Assembly: GCA_964440935.1 (NCBI GenBank) | Contig: CAYTTY010000001.1 | Location: 149,507-213,506, forward strand | DNA length: 64,000 bases | Origin: WJJR01 sp964440935 | GTDB lineage: Bacteria > Zixibacteria > MSB-5A5 > WJJR01 | Reading direction: 5' to 3' | Notes under the pieces: generated by a model | What the model saw: the letters and a program-made list of their open reading frames with translations, nothing else | What the model was told of the DNA's origin: nothing | Databases searched by the model: none | In this document: positions 30,174 through 37,890 of the stretch, piece by piece | Layout of the letters: each line of letters begins with the position of its first letter | How positions within the stretch are numbered: the stretch's first letter is position 1 | Program-made: the position numbers and the translations under genes

Positions 30174-30928
30174 TCGCGATCAAGACCAGAGACGAAGTAG
30201 AGTTGATGCGCAAGGCGGGACGCCTCGTGGCGGAGACGCTGGATCTGGTCTGTGGTGCGGCGCATCCCGGCATCGCGACAAGCGAACTCGACACGATGGC
30301 GGAGGATTATATCCGTTCCCATGGCGCCGAGCCAGCGTTCAAGGGGTATATGGACTACCCGGCGACGCTCTGTGTCTCGATCAATGATGAAGTTGTTCAC
30401 GGGATCCCCGGGGATCGCAAGCTGGAAGAGGGACAGATCGTCTCGATTGATGTGGGCGTGAAAATCAACGGCTGGTTTGGTGATTCGGCCCGCACGATCC
30501 GATTGGGGGCGATCACCGACGATGCCGATCGCCTGCTGAAGGCGACCGAAGAGGCCCTGAAACGGGGTGTCGATCAGGCCCGCGCCGGTAACCGCTTAGG
30601 AGATATCTCGTCGGCAGTGCAAACATATATCGAACAAGAAGGGTATTCCATAGTCCGGGACTTGGTCGGCCATGGCATCGGTCGTAAGATGCACGAAGAG
30701 CCGCAGGTACCGAATTTCGGTGAGCCGAGCACCGGTGTGCGCCTCTCCGAAGGTATGGTGCTGGCGATTGAACCGATGGTCAACATCGGTGGGCCATCCA
30801 TTACATTTGATCCGGACAAGTGGACCGTGCGTACGGCGGACGGTTCGCTGTCGGCCCATTTTGAGCATACGGTCGCGATCACAACCAATGGTCCCGACAT
30901 CCTGACCATCGCAACGAAGAAGGGGTAA
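30170..30928 (+). CDS. map: Type I methionine aminopeptidase
   Basis: Removes N-terminal methionine from new proteins. It has 252 residues without an SH3-type N-terminal extension. Metal and active-site segments are visible: VSINDEVVHGIPGDRKL, VSIDVGVKINGWFGDSART (two Asp ligands), GHGIGRKMHEEPQVPNF (His ligand), LAIEPMV (Glu ligand) and HFEHTVAIT (Glu ligand). Start overlaps the adk stop. Confidence 0.97.
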   Translation: MIAIKTRDEVELMRKAGRLVAETLDLVCGAAHPGIATSELDTMAEDYIRSHGAEPAFKGYMDYPATLCVSINDEVVHGIPGDRKLEEGQIVSIDVGVKINGWFGDSARTIRLGAITDDADRLLKATEEALKRGVDQARAGNRLGDISSAVQTYIEQEGYSIVRDLVGHGIGRKMHEEPQVPNFGEPSTGVRLSEGMVLAIEPMVNIGGPSITFDPDKWTVRTADGSLSAHFEHTVAITTNGPDILTIATKKG

Positions 30929-30929
30929 T

Positions 30930-31148
30930 TTGGCCAAGGAACAAGCAATTACAGTGGAGGGTCGTGTGGTGGAGTCTCTGCCCAATGCGACGTTTCAGGT
31001 GGAATTGGAAAATGGCCATAAGGTATTGGCGCACGTGTCAGGCAAGATGAGAATGCATTTTATCAAGATTCTGCCCGGCGACAAGGTGACGCTCGAACTG
31101 TCACCGTATGACCTGTCGCGTGGCCGGATCGTATATCGATACAAGTGA
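30930..31148 (+). CDS. infA: Translation initiation factor IF-1
   Basis: OB-fold factor occupying the A site during initiation, 72 residues. It starts at TTG 30930, one base after the map stop, giving the usual AKEQAITVEGRVVESLPNATFQVELENGHKVLAHVSGKMRMHFIKILPGDKVTLELSPYDLSRGRIVYRYK. The ribosome site AAGGGG is inside the end of map. Confidence 0.96.
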   Translation: MAKEQAITVEGRVVESLPNATFQVELENGHKVLAHVSGKMRMHFIKILPGDKVTLELSPYDLSRGRIVYRYK

Positions 31149-31194
31149 TTGTGCCGCCCGCAAATAGGCCGGCCTTACGGTAAGGCGGAGAGCC

Positions 31195-31308
31195 ATGAAA
31201 GTACGGTCATCGATCAAGAAGCGCTGCGAGAAGTGCAAGCTCATCAGACGCCGTGGGGTCATGCGCATCATCTGTGAGAACCCACGCCACAAGCAGCGGC
31301 AGGGATAA
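31195..31308 (+). CDS. rpmJ: 50S ribosomal protein bL36
   Basis: A 37-residue zinc-binding protein too short for routine ORF cut-offs. It has C11, C14, C27 and H32, the standard zinc ligands, in the pattern KVRSSIKKRCEKCK...CENPRHKQRQG. GGAG lies just before the ATG. The 46-bp gap after infA contains a perfect short palindrome GCCTTA-CGG-TAAGGC. Confidence 0.96.
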   Translation: MKVRSSIKKRCEKCKLIRRRGVMRIICENPRHKQRQG

Positions 31309-31364
31309 TCTGGAGTATCGGCTGTGGGTGATTGTAATATCCCCAGCCAATCGTTGGAGGCGCC

Positions 31365-31730
31365 TTGGCACGAATTGCCGGAGTAGATTTGCCAAAGGAA
31401 AAGCGGGTCGAAATCGGCCTGCGATACATTTTCGGAATCGGTTCATCGACCGCCCGGAAGATTCTTGAGGCCACCGGGGTGAATCCGGATACGCGCGTGA
31501 ATAAGCTGAGCGACGATGACGTGGTGAAACTGCGTAACGAAATCGAAGCGAATCACCGCGTCGAAGGGTCCCTGCGTGGTGAAGTGCAGATGAATATCAA
31601 GCGGTTGATTGACATCGGTTGTTACCGTGGTCTGCGGCATCGTCGCGGATTGCCGGTACGCGGACAGCGGACGAAAACCAATGCTCGGACGCGCAAAGGG
31701 CCGGCGAAGTCGATCGGACGGAAACGATAG
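31365..31730 (+). CDS. rpsM: 30S ribosomal protein uS13
   Basis: Head protein contacting the P-site tRNA and the 50S bridge, 121 residues. It starts at TTG 31365 with TTGGAGG at 31354-31360. Motifs: ARIAGVDLPKEKRVEIGLRYIFGIG, RGLRHRRGLPVRGQRTKTNARTRKGP. First gene of the alpha-operon part. Confidence 0.96.
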   Translation: MARIAGVDLPKEKRVEIGLRYIFGIGSSTARKILEATGVNPDTRVNKLSDDDVVKLRNEIEANHRVEGSLRGEVQMNIKRLIDIGCYRGLRHRRGLPVRGQRTKTNARTRKGPAKSIGRKR

Positions 31731-31748
31731 AATTGAGTGGAGTGACTT

Positions 31749-32141
31749 GTGGCAGAAGGTAAACGTAAAAAAACACGTCGCAAACGGTCACGCGTCGAGC
31801 CGAATGGACGCGCGTTCATCCAGGCGACCTTCAACAACACGATTATCACCGTGACTGATTTACGCGGCGAGGTGATTTCATGGTCCTCGGCCGGACGTCA
31901 GGGGTTTAAGGGCTCGAAAAAGAGTACGCCGTTTGCCGCGCAGCAGGCGGCAAGTACGGCGGCTCGCGAAGCCATGGATTTGGGACTGCGCAAAGTCGAC
32001 GTAAAGGTCAAAGGGCCGGGATCCGGCCGTGAAGCGGCGATTCGTTCGCTGTCGGCGGCGGGGCTGGAGGTCACGGCGATCAAAGATGTCACCCCTTTGC
32101 CACACAACGGATGCCGTCCACCGAAGCGGCGGCGGGTCTAA
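31749..32141 (+). CDS. rpsK: 30S ribosomal protein uS11
   Basis: Platform protein lining the E site, 130 residues starting at GTG. It has GRAFIQATFNNTIITVTDLRGEVISWSSAGRQGFKGSKKSTPFAAQQAA, VKVKGPGSGREAAIRSL and the C-terminal DVTPLPHNGCRPPKRRRV. Confidence 0.97.
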   Translation: MAEGKRKKTRRKRSRVEPNGRAFIQATFNNTIITVTDLRGEVISWSSAGRQGFKGSKKSTPFAAQQAASTAAREAMDLGLRKVDVKVKGPGSGREAAIRSLSAAGLEVTAIKDVTPLPHNGCRPPKRRRV

Positions 32142-32165
32142 GCACAGGAGTAGCGGGAGTACTAC

Positions 32166-32795
32166 ATGGCGCGTTATCGTGATGCCAATTGCAAGTTGTG
32201 CCGGCGCGAGGGCGAAAAGCTCTTCTTGAAGGGCGCCCGGTGCCTGTCAGACAAATGTCCCATTGCCAAGGGTGCACCCCCGCCCGGACAGCACGGCGCA
32301 AACATGCGCCGCAAGGTGTCCGAGTATGGGTTGCAATTGCGGGAAAAGCAGAAGGTGCGCCGCATCTATGGCATTCTGGAACGCCAGTTCCACAACTACT
32401 ACGTTAAGGCATCGAAGATGCGTGGGATCACCGGTGAAAACCTGATGGTCCTCCTCGAGCAGCGGCTCGATAACGTCGTGTACCGTCTCGGTTTTGCACC
32501 GTCCCGGAAGTCGGCGCGTCAGTTGGTGCGCCATCGACACTTTACCGTGAATGATCGCATTGTCGACATTCCGTCGTATCAGGTGAAACCTGGCGACGTG
32601 GTAAAAGTGTGCGAGAAATCAAAACGAATGGATATCATCCATATGGCTCTGAAGGAAGTCGGACGCGCGGCGGAGTTGCCGTGGTTCCGACTCGATAAGG
32701 CCCGGCTGGAAGGGGAAATGCTCAACATTCCGACGCGTTTGGAAATCCCGACGCCGGCTCAGGAGCAATTGATCGTAGAACTCTACTCCAAGTAA
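32166..32795 (+). CDS. rpsD: 30S ribosomal protein uS4, zinc-binding type
   Basis: Primary assembly protein and, in some bacteria, the alpha-operon repressor. It has 209 residues. The N-terminus keeps the zinc-site cysteines (CKLCRREGEKLFLKGARCLSDKCP), and the S4 RNA-binding domain follows (LEQRLDNVVYRLGFAPSRKSARQLVRHRHFTVNDRIVDIPSYQVKPGD). Confidence 0.97.
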   Translation: MARYRDANCKLCRREGEKLFLKGARCLSDKCPIAKGAPPPGQHGANMRRKVSEYGLQLREKQKVRRIYGILERQFHNYYVKASKMRGITGENLMVLLEQRLDNVVYRLGFAPSRKSARQLVRHRHFTVNDRIVDIPSYQVKPGDVVKVCEKSKRMDIIHMALKEVGRAAELPWFRLDKARLEGEMLNIPTRLEIPTPAQEQLIVELYSK

Positions 32796-32824
32796 GGTGT
32801 GGATTCGCGGGAGGCACAGATACA

Positions 32825-33835
32825 ATGAAATGGAAAGCGATGACCATGCCCAAGGAATTCGTGGTGGACGAACAATCGCGTACGCCGACGTATGCGCGGT
32901 TCTACATCGAGCCGTTGGAACGCGGGTTTGGACACACGATTGGGAATGCGTTGCGGCGGACGTTGATCTCCTCGTTGCAGGGGGCGGCGGTCACGGCGGT
33001 GCGTCTCGAAGGTGTGTTGCACGAGTTCTCGACGATTCCTGGCGTCTTGGAGGATGTGACCGACATCGTGTTGAACATCAAACGGATTCGTCCGCAGATG
33101 CTCGGCGACGAGGGTGCCACGCTGGTGCTCGACGTCGAGGAAGTAGGACGGTATGGCGCCGGTCACATCGAAGAGAATCCGAATATCAAGATCCACAATC
33201 CTGACCAGCACATCCTGGAATTGACCAAGGCGGCGCGTGTTCGCATCGAAATGGATATCAACTCGGGACGCGGCTATGTGGTGGCTGAACAGAACAAGCG
33301 GCCCGACCAGCCGGCCGGGACGATTCCGGTCGATGCGCTCTTTTCGCCGGTCATCAAGACGCGCTACGAAGTGGAAAACACGCGTGTCGGGCAGCGCACC
33401 GACTATGACCGCTTGATCCTCGACATCTGGACCGATGGCACGATTACGCCGGAAGACTCGATGTCGTATGCGGCGAAGATCCTTAAAGACCACATGCAGG
33501 TCTTCATTACGTTTGAAGAGGAGTTTGTTGAAGAGCGTGCCGAGGAAGTCGACGAGGAAACGTTGCGCATTCGTCAGTTGCTGAAGATGCGTGTCGACGA
33601 GTTGGAATTGTCGGTGCGCTCGTCGAACTGCCTGCGTGCGGCGAATATCGTGACGCTCGAGGACTTGGTACGACGCACGGAATCGGAAATGCTCAAGTAC
33701 CGCAACTTCGGTCGTAAGTCGCTGACCGAGCTGAACGGCATTCTGTCCGAACTCGGACTGTCGTTCGGTATGGACGTTGACAAGTACAAAGATCCCAACG
33801 AAAAGTCGGCCGAGCCGGCGGAAATGATGATGTAA
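32825..33835 (+). CDS. rpoA: DNA-directed RNA polymerase alpha subunit
   Basis: 336 residues. The N-terminal assembly domain has FYIEPLERGFGHTIGNALRRTLISSLQGAAVTAVRLEGVLHEFSTIPGV. The C-terminal domain (about residues 255-320) has the helix-hairpin-helix region that binds UP elements: RSSNCLRAANIVTLEDLV and LLKYRNFGRKSLTEL-type MLKYRNFGRKSLTEL. A short acidic tail follows. Confidence 0.97.
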   Translation: MKWKAMTMPKEFVVDEQSRTPTYARFYIEPLERGFGHTIGNALRRTLISSLQGAAVTAVRLEGVLHEFSTIPGVLEDVTDIVLNIKRIRPQMLGDEGATLVLDVEEVGRYGAGHIEENPNIKIHNPDQHILELTKAARVRIEMDINSGRGYVVAEQNKRPDQPAGTIPVDALFSPVIKTRYEVENTRVGQRTDYDRLILDIWTDGTITPEDSMSYAAKILKDHMQVFITFEEEFVEERAEEVDEETLRIRQLLKMRVDELELSVRSSNCLRAANIVTLEDLVRRTESEMLKYRNFGRKSLTELNGILSELGLSFGMDVDKYKDPNEKSAEPAEMMM

Positions 33836-33857
33836 GCAGGGCGGAGGAGTTGTTGCA

Positions 33858-34346
33858 ATGCGGCACATGAAAGTCGGCAAGAAGCTGGGACGGACACCTG
33901 CGCACCGTCGGGCCATGATTGGCAACATGGCGACGTCGCTCTTTCGCCAATATGCCGTGGTGACCACGACGCCCAAGGCGCGCGCCGTGCGTTCGGCCGC
34001 GGAGAAACTGATTACCCTTGGCAAGCGTGGCGATCTGCATGCGCGCCGCCTCGCCTCGCGCCAGGTGAATGATCGCGGTGTGCTGCAGAAGCTTTTCGAT
34101 GAAATCGCGCCGCAGTTCGCCACGCGGCCGGGCGGGTATACGCGCATCGTCAAGATGGGGCAGCGTCGCGGTGACGGCGCCGAGTTGGCGCGGCTCGAAC
34201 TGGTGATTCCCAAAGCAGCGCCCAAGCGTTCGGAAGAGAAAGGCAAGGGCAAAGGACGGAAGCGCGCCCGTCAGACGCCGGCGGGATCGGCCAAGTCGCA
34301 GATTAAGACCCAGAAGAAAGAGGAATCGAGCGAGGACAAAGAGTGA
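33858..34346 (+). CDS. rplQ: 50S ribosomal protein bL17, with a basic tail
   Basis: Tunnel-exit-side protein. The core (MRHMKVGKKLGRTPAHRRAMIGNMATSLFRQYAVVTTTPKARAVR ... RPGGYTRIVKMGQRRGDGAELARLELV) is standard. The chain is 162 residues, about 40 longer than E. coli, through a Lys/Ser/Glu tail. It is the last gene of the ribosomal block and is followed 22 bp later by a strong terminator. Confidence 0.96.
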   Translation: MRHMKVGKKLGRTPAHRRAMIGNMATSLFRQYAVVTTTPKARAVRSAAEKLITLGKRGDLHARRLASRQVNDRGVLQKLFDEIAPQFATRPGGYTRIVKMGQRRGDGAELARLELVIPKAAPKRSEEKGKGKGRKRARQTPAGSAKSQIKTQKKEESSEDKE

Positions 34347-34367
34347 GCTGGGCAACACGTTGACTCA

Positions 34368-34393
34368 GGCAACCCCTCCGGGTTGCCTTTTTT
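34368..34393 (+). terminator. Intrinsic terminator after rplQ
   Basis: GGCAACCC (34368-34375), a CTCC loop and GGGTTGCC (34380-34387) form a perfect 8-bp stem followed directly by six T's. It closes the ribosomal-protein block and insulates the following operon. Confidence 0.93.
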
Positions 34394-34436
34394 GTTTGTG
34401 CTCGCACCGGTATGGGCGATACTTCCCTGAACGCCT

Positions 34437-34895
34437 ATGTCCCCAAACACCAACAATTCGCGATGGCGTGGCTTGCTGCTGGGCATACTGATCATCGTGT
34501 TGATCATCGCGGGTTCGATTTCACTGGTGCGGTTCCGCAATCGTGATCGTGGAACCACTCGAGCGGTCTTGTGGGCACTGGATGATTTGGCGGCTGCATC
34601 GCCGGAGCTGACGGCAGACGTCTTTGCACCCCAGCGGTACCCTATTGCCTTGCAACGGTTCCGCACACAGGTCGAATCGCATGAGCTGCCGGTCGACTCG
34701 GTACGCGCATTCTATCACGAATATGCATTGCATGCCCGTGACGGCGAATTGGATGCCGACGATCTGCGTGTTCTTGGTCCGTTTCTCGGTCTTACACCTG
34801 CTCCAGCACCGCCGGATACGACAGTATCGACGACTGTATCCCGTAACGACACAATACGCACAACACCTTCCGATACCGGGAGGGGATCGCGATAG
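34437..34895 (+). CDS. Small membrane-anchored protein of unknown function
   Basis: 152 residues. Residues about 11-32 are a hydrophobic span (RGLLLGILIIVLIIAGSISLVRF) after a short polar N-terminus, so it is probably anchored in the inner membrane with the rest outside. A 90-residue soluble part and a Thr/Ser/Pro-rich tail (PAPAPPDTTVSTTVS) follow. No family recognised. Its stop codon is immediately followed by the deoB ATG with no gap, so it is the first gene of the deoB-cdd-BMC-deoC operon and is probably translated with it. Confidence 0.65.
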   Translation: MSPNTNNSRWRGLLLGILIIVLIIAGSISLVRFRNRDRGTTRAVLWALDDLAAASPELTADVFAPQRYPIALQRFRTQVESHELPVDSVRAFYHEYALHARDGELDADDLRVLGPFLGLTPAPAPPDTTVSTTVSRNDTIRTTPSDTGRGSR

Positions 34896-36062
34896 ATGAA
34901 CCGGTCCATTGTCATCGTCCTGGATGCCTGTGGGATTGGCGATGCTCCCGATAGCATCGACTTCGGTGACCAAGGCTCAAACACGATCGTGCACACCGCA
35001 AAGGCTGTCGGTGGACTCGACTGCCCGACGTTGGGTGCGCTGGGCCTTGGGTGCATCATCGATGTCCCCGGCGTTCCCGCCAAGCCACATTCAATCGGTT
35101 CATACGGGACAATGCAGCCGCAATCCCCCGGAAAAGATTCCACATCGGGACATTGGGAGCTGCTCGGTCTGATCCTCGACAAGCCATTTCCTACCTATCC
35201 GGATGGATTCGGCGAACACATCATTAAGCCGTTCGCCGAGCAGACCGGTCGCGACGTGTTGGGCAACAAGGCGGCGTCCGGGACCGAGATCATTCAGGAG
35301 TTGGGCGATGAGCGCTTGGCAACGGGAAGCCTGATCGTCTACACGTCGGCCGATTCCGTATTTCAGGTTGCCGCGCATGAGGATATGGTGCCGGTCGAGG
35401 AGTTGTACCGGTATTGTGAAATTGCCAGGCAGATTCTCAGTGGTGACGATGCCGTTGGGCGTGTGATCGCTCGACCGTTTGTCGGCGAGTCGGGATCGTA
35501 TCAAAGAACGGAGCGGCGTCGGGATTTCTCGATGACGCCGCCGCGACCGACAGTTCTTGATTTGGCGAAGCAAGCCGGTCTCCCGACAATCGGAATCGGC
35601 AAGATTGATGATCTGTTCGCCGGACAGGGGCTCACCGATACGTGCCATACAACCGCCAATGACGACGGGATGAAGGCCACGTGCGATGCGTTGCGTGAGC
35701 ATGAACGCGGACTGATTGTCACCAACCTGGTCGAGACCGATATGCTGTGGGGACATCGTAATGATCCGGTGGGATTTGCACGGGCTTTGGCGCGCGTTGA
35801 TGAGCAACTCGATGAGGTGCTGGGGCTGATGTTGCCCGATGATATCCTGCTTATCTCCGCTGACCACGGGTGTGATCCGACCACGCCGTCGACCGATCAC
35901 TCGCGTGAGATCGTGCCGCTATTGGTTTACGGTGCCTCACTTCGCTCTGGAATTGACCTTGGGCGACGTACCACATTTGCAGATCTGGGTGCGACCGTTG
36001 CCGAGGCGTTGCAGTTGCCCGGCGATGTCGTTGGAACGAGTGTTCTCAGTCAACTATCATGA
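34896..36062 (+). CDS. deoB: Phosphopentomutase
   Basis: Interconverts (deoxy)ribose 1-phosphate and 5-phosphate, linking nucleoside phosphorolysis to DERA. It has 388 residues, the family's usual length. It belongs to the alkaline-phosphatase-like metalloenzymes: VIVLDACGIGDAPD with the first metal aspartate, GSNTIVHTA with the phosphorylated threonine region, GKDSTSGHWELLGL, and the C-terminal metal motifs NLVETDMLWGHRNDP and ISADHGCDPTTPSTDHSRE. It overlaps cdd by 4 bp (ATGA). Product supply to deoC in the same operon is the obvious role. Confidence 0.95.
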   Translation: MNRSIVIVLDACGIGDAPDSIDFGDQGSNTIVHTAKAVGGLDCPTLGALGLGCIIDVPGVPAKPHSIGSYGTMQPQSPGKDSTSGHWELLGLILDKPFPTYPDGFGEHIIKPFAEQTGRDVLGNKAASGTEIIQELGDERLATGSLIVYTSADSVFQVAAHEDMVPVEELYRYCEIARQILSGDDAVGRVIARPFVGESGSYQRTERRRDFSMTPPRPTVLDLAKQAGLPTIGIGKIDDLFAGQGLTDTCHTTANDDGMKATCDALREHERGLIVTNLVETDMLWGHRNDPVGFARALARVDEQLDEVLGLMLPDDILLISADHGCDPTTPSTDHSREIVPLLVYGASLRSGIDLGRRTTFADLGATVAEALQLPGDVVGTSVLSQLS

Positions 36063-36460
36063 CCAGTTTGAAACCGCCAGAACATGATGCTGTGATCGCT
36101 GCGAAGGCCGCACGTGAGCATGCATACGCGCCGTATTCAGGCCGCCATGTTGGCGCCGCGATTATCACCTGCGACGGCCGGATCTTCTCGGCGTGCAATC
36201 TGGAAAACAAATCGGATACGTTATGGGTGTGCGCCGAGCGTAGCGCGATTGCGACCTCGGTCGCGCACGGACACCGGGACTTCCATACGGTCGTGGTGGC
36301 CGCGCCTGACGGTCGGTTCTGGCCGCCGTGCGAGAAATGCCGTCAGGTGATCAGCGAATTCGCCCCTGACGCCGAGATCATCATGTGCACCGACAACGGC
36401 GACGTACTGCGCAAAAAACTGAGCGATCTTCCGTCGCGACCGTTTGAGGCGGACGCATGA
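36059..36460 (+). CDS. cdd: Cytidine/deoxycytidine deaminase
   Basis: Deaminates (deoxy)cytidine to (deoxy)uridine. The 133-residue length fits the small tetrameric class. The zinc site is complete: VCAERSAIA (Cys and catalytic Glu) and PPCEKCRQVISEF (two Cys). The N-terminal YAPYSGRHVGAAI and the substrate-contact residues of ACNLEN are present. Odd point: the segment after N-L-E-N reads KSDTLWV, where family members usually have A/S then an aromatic residue (NAS/NAAY), so substrate preference may differ. It overlaps deoB and the next gene by 4 bp each. Confidence 0.9.
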   Translation: MTSLKPPEHDAVIAAKAAREHAYAPYSGRHVGAAIITCDGRIFSACNLENKSDTLWVCAERSAIATSVAHGHRDFHTVVVAAPDGRFWPPCEKCRQVISEFAPDAEIIMCTDNGDVLRKKLSDLPSRPFEADA

Positions 36461-36726
36461 GACTTGGATACGTCACCGGCCCCCTCTGGAACGGACGCCA
36501 GCATCCCGACCTGGATGGCGCCAAGCTATTAATTGTGCAGTTCGTCAATGGGGGATTGGAGCCGATTGATGACTACGCCGTCTGCATCGACAGTGTCGGT
36601 GCCGGTCGTGGGGAATGGGTGATCACAGTAGCCGGGTCGTCGGCGCGTCTCACTGAGACGACCGAGAAACGTGCCACCGATCACGCCATTGTCGGCATTG
36701 TCGACACGATTGACCGGACGAGGTGA
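36457..36726 (+). CDS. Bacterial microcompartment vertex protein, EutN/CcmL family (BMC-P)
   Basis: 89 residues. The pattern matches the EutN/CcmL pentamers that cap the vertices of BMC shells: an N-terminal strand MRLGYVTGPLW, G21-x-K-L-L-I-V-Q around residues 21-28, D45-x-VGAGRGE (48-53), the hallmark GSSAR (60-64), and D-x-AIVGIVDTI near the end. It overlaps the cdd stop (ATGA), and deoC follows within 5 bp. No BMC-H hexamer gene is present in the window, so the rest of a shell must lie elsewhere or the pentamer works alone. I am confident of the family and less so of the compartment. Confidence 0.88.
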   Translation: MRLGYVTGPLWNGRQHPDLDGAKLLIVQFVNGGLEPIDDYAVCIDSVGAGRGEWVITVAGSSARLTETTEKRATDHAIVGIVDTIDRTR

Positions 36727-36730
36727 GAGT

Positions 36731-37600
36731 TTGCCCAAACGGCGCAAAAGGCCAGTTGTCACGGCCGCCCAGATCGACGGTTCACAGAAGACCATCACCG
36801 TTGAACCGGACGCTATCATAACACCGTCGGCCTATGACCGCGCCGCCAGTCTGGGTGTCTCTCTATTCAAACAATCTCAGCCGTCCGCGCCCGGTAGTCT
36901 GTCCACTACGTCCACCGAGTTCACCTCACCCAACATCGAACACCTTGTCCGCCGCATCGAACACACCAATCTCTCCCCAACAGCCACCCGACAGCACATC
37001 AGTCGCCTCTGCGATGAGGCCCGCACGCTCGGCTGTGCCGCGGTCTGTGTGAATCCGATTCATGTTCCATTGGCCGTCGAGTTGTGCACCGCGACACAGA
37101 CGCGGGTCTGCACAGTCATTGGTTTCCCCACCGGTGCGCATCACACCAAGGTGAAGATGGAAGAGGCATCGCGCGTGGTTGGCGACGGCGCACACGAGGT
37201 CGACATGGTGGCCAATCACGCATTGCTGTTGCAGGATGAACTGTCCGCTTATGCCGCTGATATTCGCTGTGTGCGTCAGGCGATCGGCGATCGTGTAACA
37301 CTCAAGGTCATTATCGAGGCATCACAGTTGTGCGAAGAGGACATCGTCCGTGCGGCGTTGGCGGCCGAGCAATCGGGCGCCAACTACGTGAAGACGTCGA
37401 CCGGAGTGTACGGGCAGGCGCGCATCGAGGATGTCCAGTTGCTGCGCCACGTGCTCCAACCGGCAACACAGATCAAAGCGGCTGGCGGGATCAACGATGC
37501 GGCGTTTGCATTACAGCTGATCGATGCCGGAGCCGATCGCTTGGGGATGTCGAAGACGTTGGATGTGATTGGTGGTATTCGCTCTCAACGCCGCACGTAG
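36731..37600 (+). CDS. deoC: Deoxyribose-phosphate aldolase with an N-terminal extension
   Basis: Cleaves 2-deoxyribose 5-phosphate to acetaldehyde and glyceraldehyde 3-phosphate. 289 residues from TTG 36731 (GAGGTGA four bases upstream; the only other in-frame start lies inside the previous gene). The class I aldolase domain starts near residue 69 (IEHLVRRIEHTNLS) and has VIGFPTGAHHTKVKMEEA, EVDMVANH, LKVIIEASQL and the Schiff-base lysine K221 in NYVKTSTGVYG. Residues 1-47 form an extra domain with VEPDAIITPSAYDRAASLG, then a Ser/Thr/Pro linker. That motif resembles short domains on enzymes from BMC loci (EutQ-like). Its stop codon is formed partly by the repeat element that follows. Confidence 0.9.
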   Translation: MPKRRKRPVVTAAQIDGSQKTITVEPDAIITPSAYDRAASLGVSLFKQSQPSAPGSLSTTSTEFTSPNIEHLVRRIEHTNLSPTATRQHISRLCDEARTLGCAAVCVNPIHVPLAVELCTATQTRVCTVIGFPTGAHHTKVKMEEASRVVGDGAHEVDMVANHALLLQDELSAYAADIRCVRQAIGDRVTLKVIIEASQLCEEDIVRAALAAEQSGANYVKTSTGVYGQARIEDVQLLRHVLQPATQIKAAGGINDAAFALQLIDAGADRLGMSKTLDVIGGIRSQRRT

Positions 37601-37890
37601 AGCGATCGTCAGAAGAACTGTCCGATTCCACCGTGCCGTCATGCGCCCTCGCATGACGGCTAACTCCGATTTCGACGAGATCATCATCCGTAGGGGCGTA
37701 TTGCATACGCCCTTCGGTACAACGTCCTGCGACGGTTCGGGCGTATGCAATACGCCCCTACGAAAACACGCTTACTACGTAGCACACCTTTTTCAACACG
37801 CTCCCTCAAGGCCGGTGGCTCCCCCATGTAATCACCAAACCCACCGGGCTTCACTTCATCGCAATCGGAAGTGTAATCTGACAATCGCTC
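37600..37890. mobile_element. MITE-like element E1, between deoC and the PBP1A gene
   Basis: A 291-bp element flanked by TA on both sides (37598-37599 and 37891-37892). Both ends have the 28-bp pattern GAGCGATYGTCAGA(A/T), six variable bases, TCCGATT in inverted orientation. Inside, a perfect 24-bp inverted repeat (37689-37712 and 37739-37762, beginning CGTAGGGGCGTATTGC) can fold into a long hairpin, followed by a TTTTTCAACACGC module shared with E2 and the degenerate copy at 46.1 kb. The element codes for nothing. It occupies the entire gap between two convergent genes and supplies the G of both TAG stop codons. Confidence 0.75.

Noticed and set aside
31149..31194. Terminator between infA and rpmJ
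   Set aside because: The 6-bp palindrome has no T-run and sits next to the rpmJ ribosome site; at most a small leader stem.
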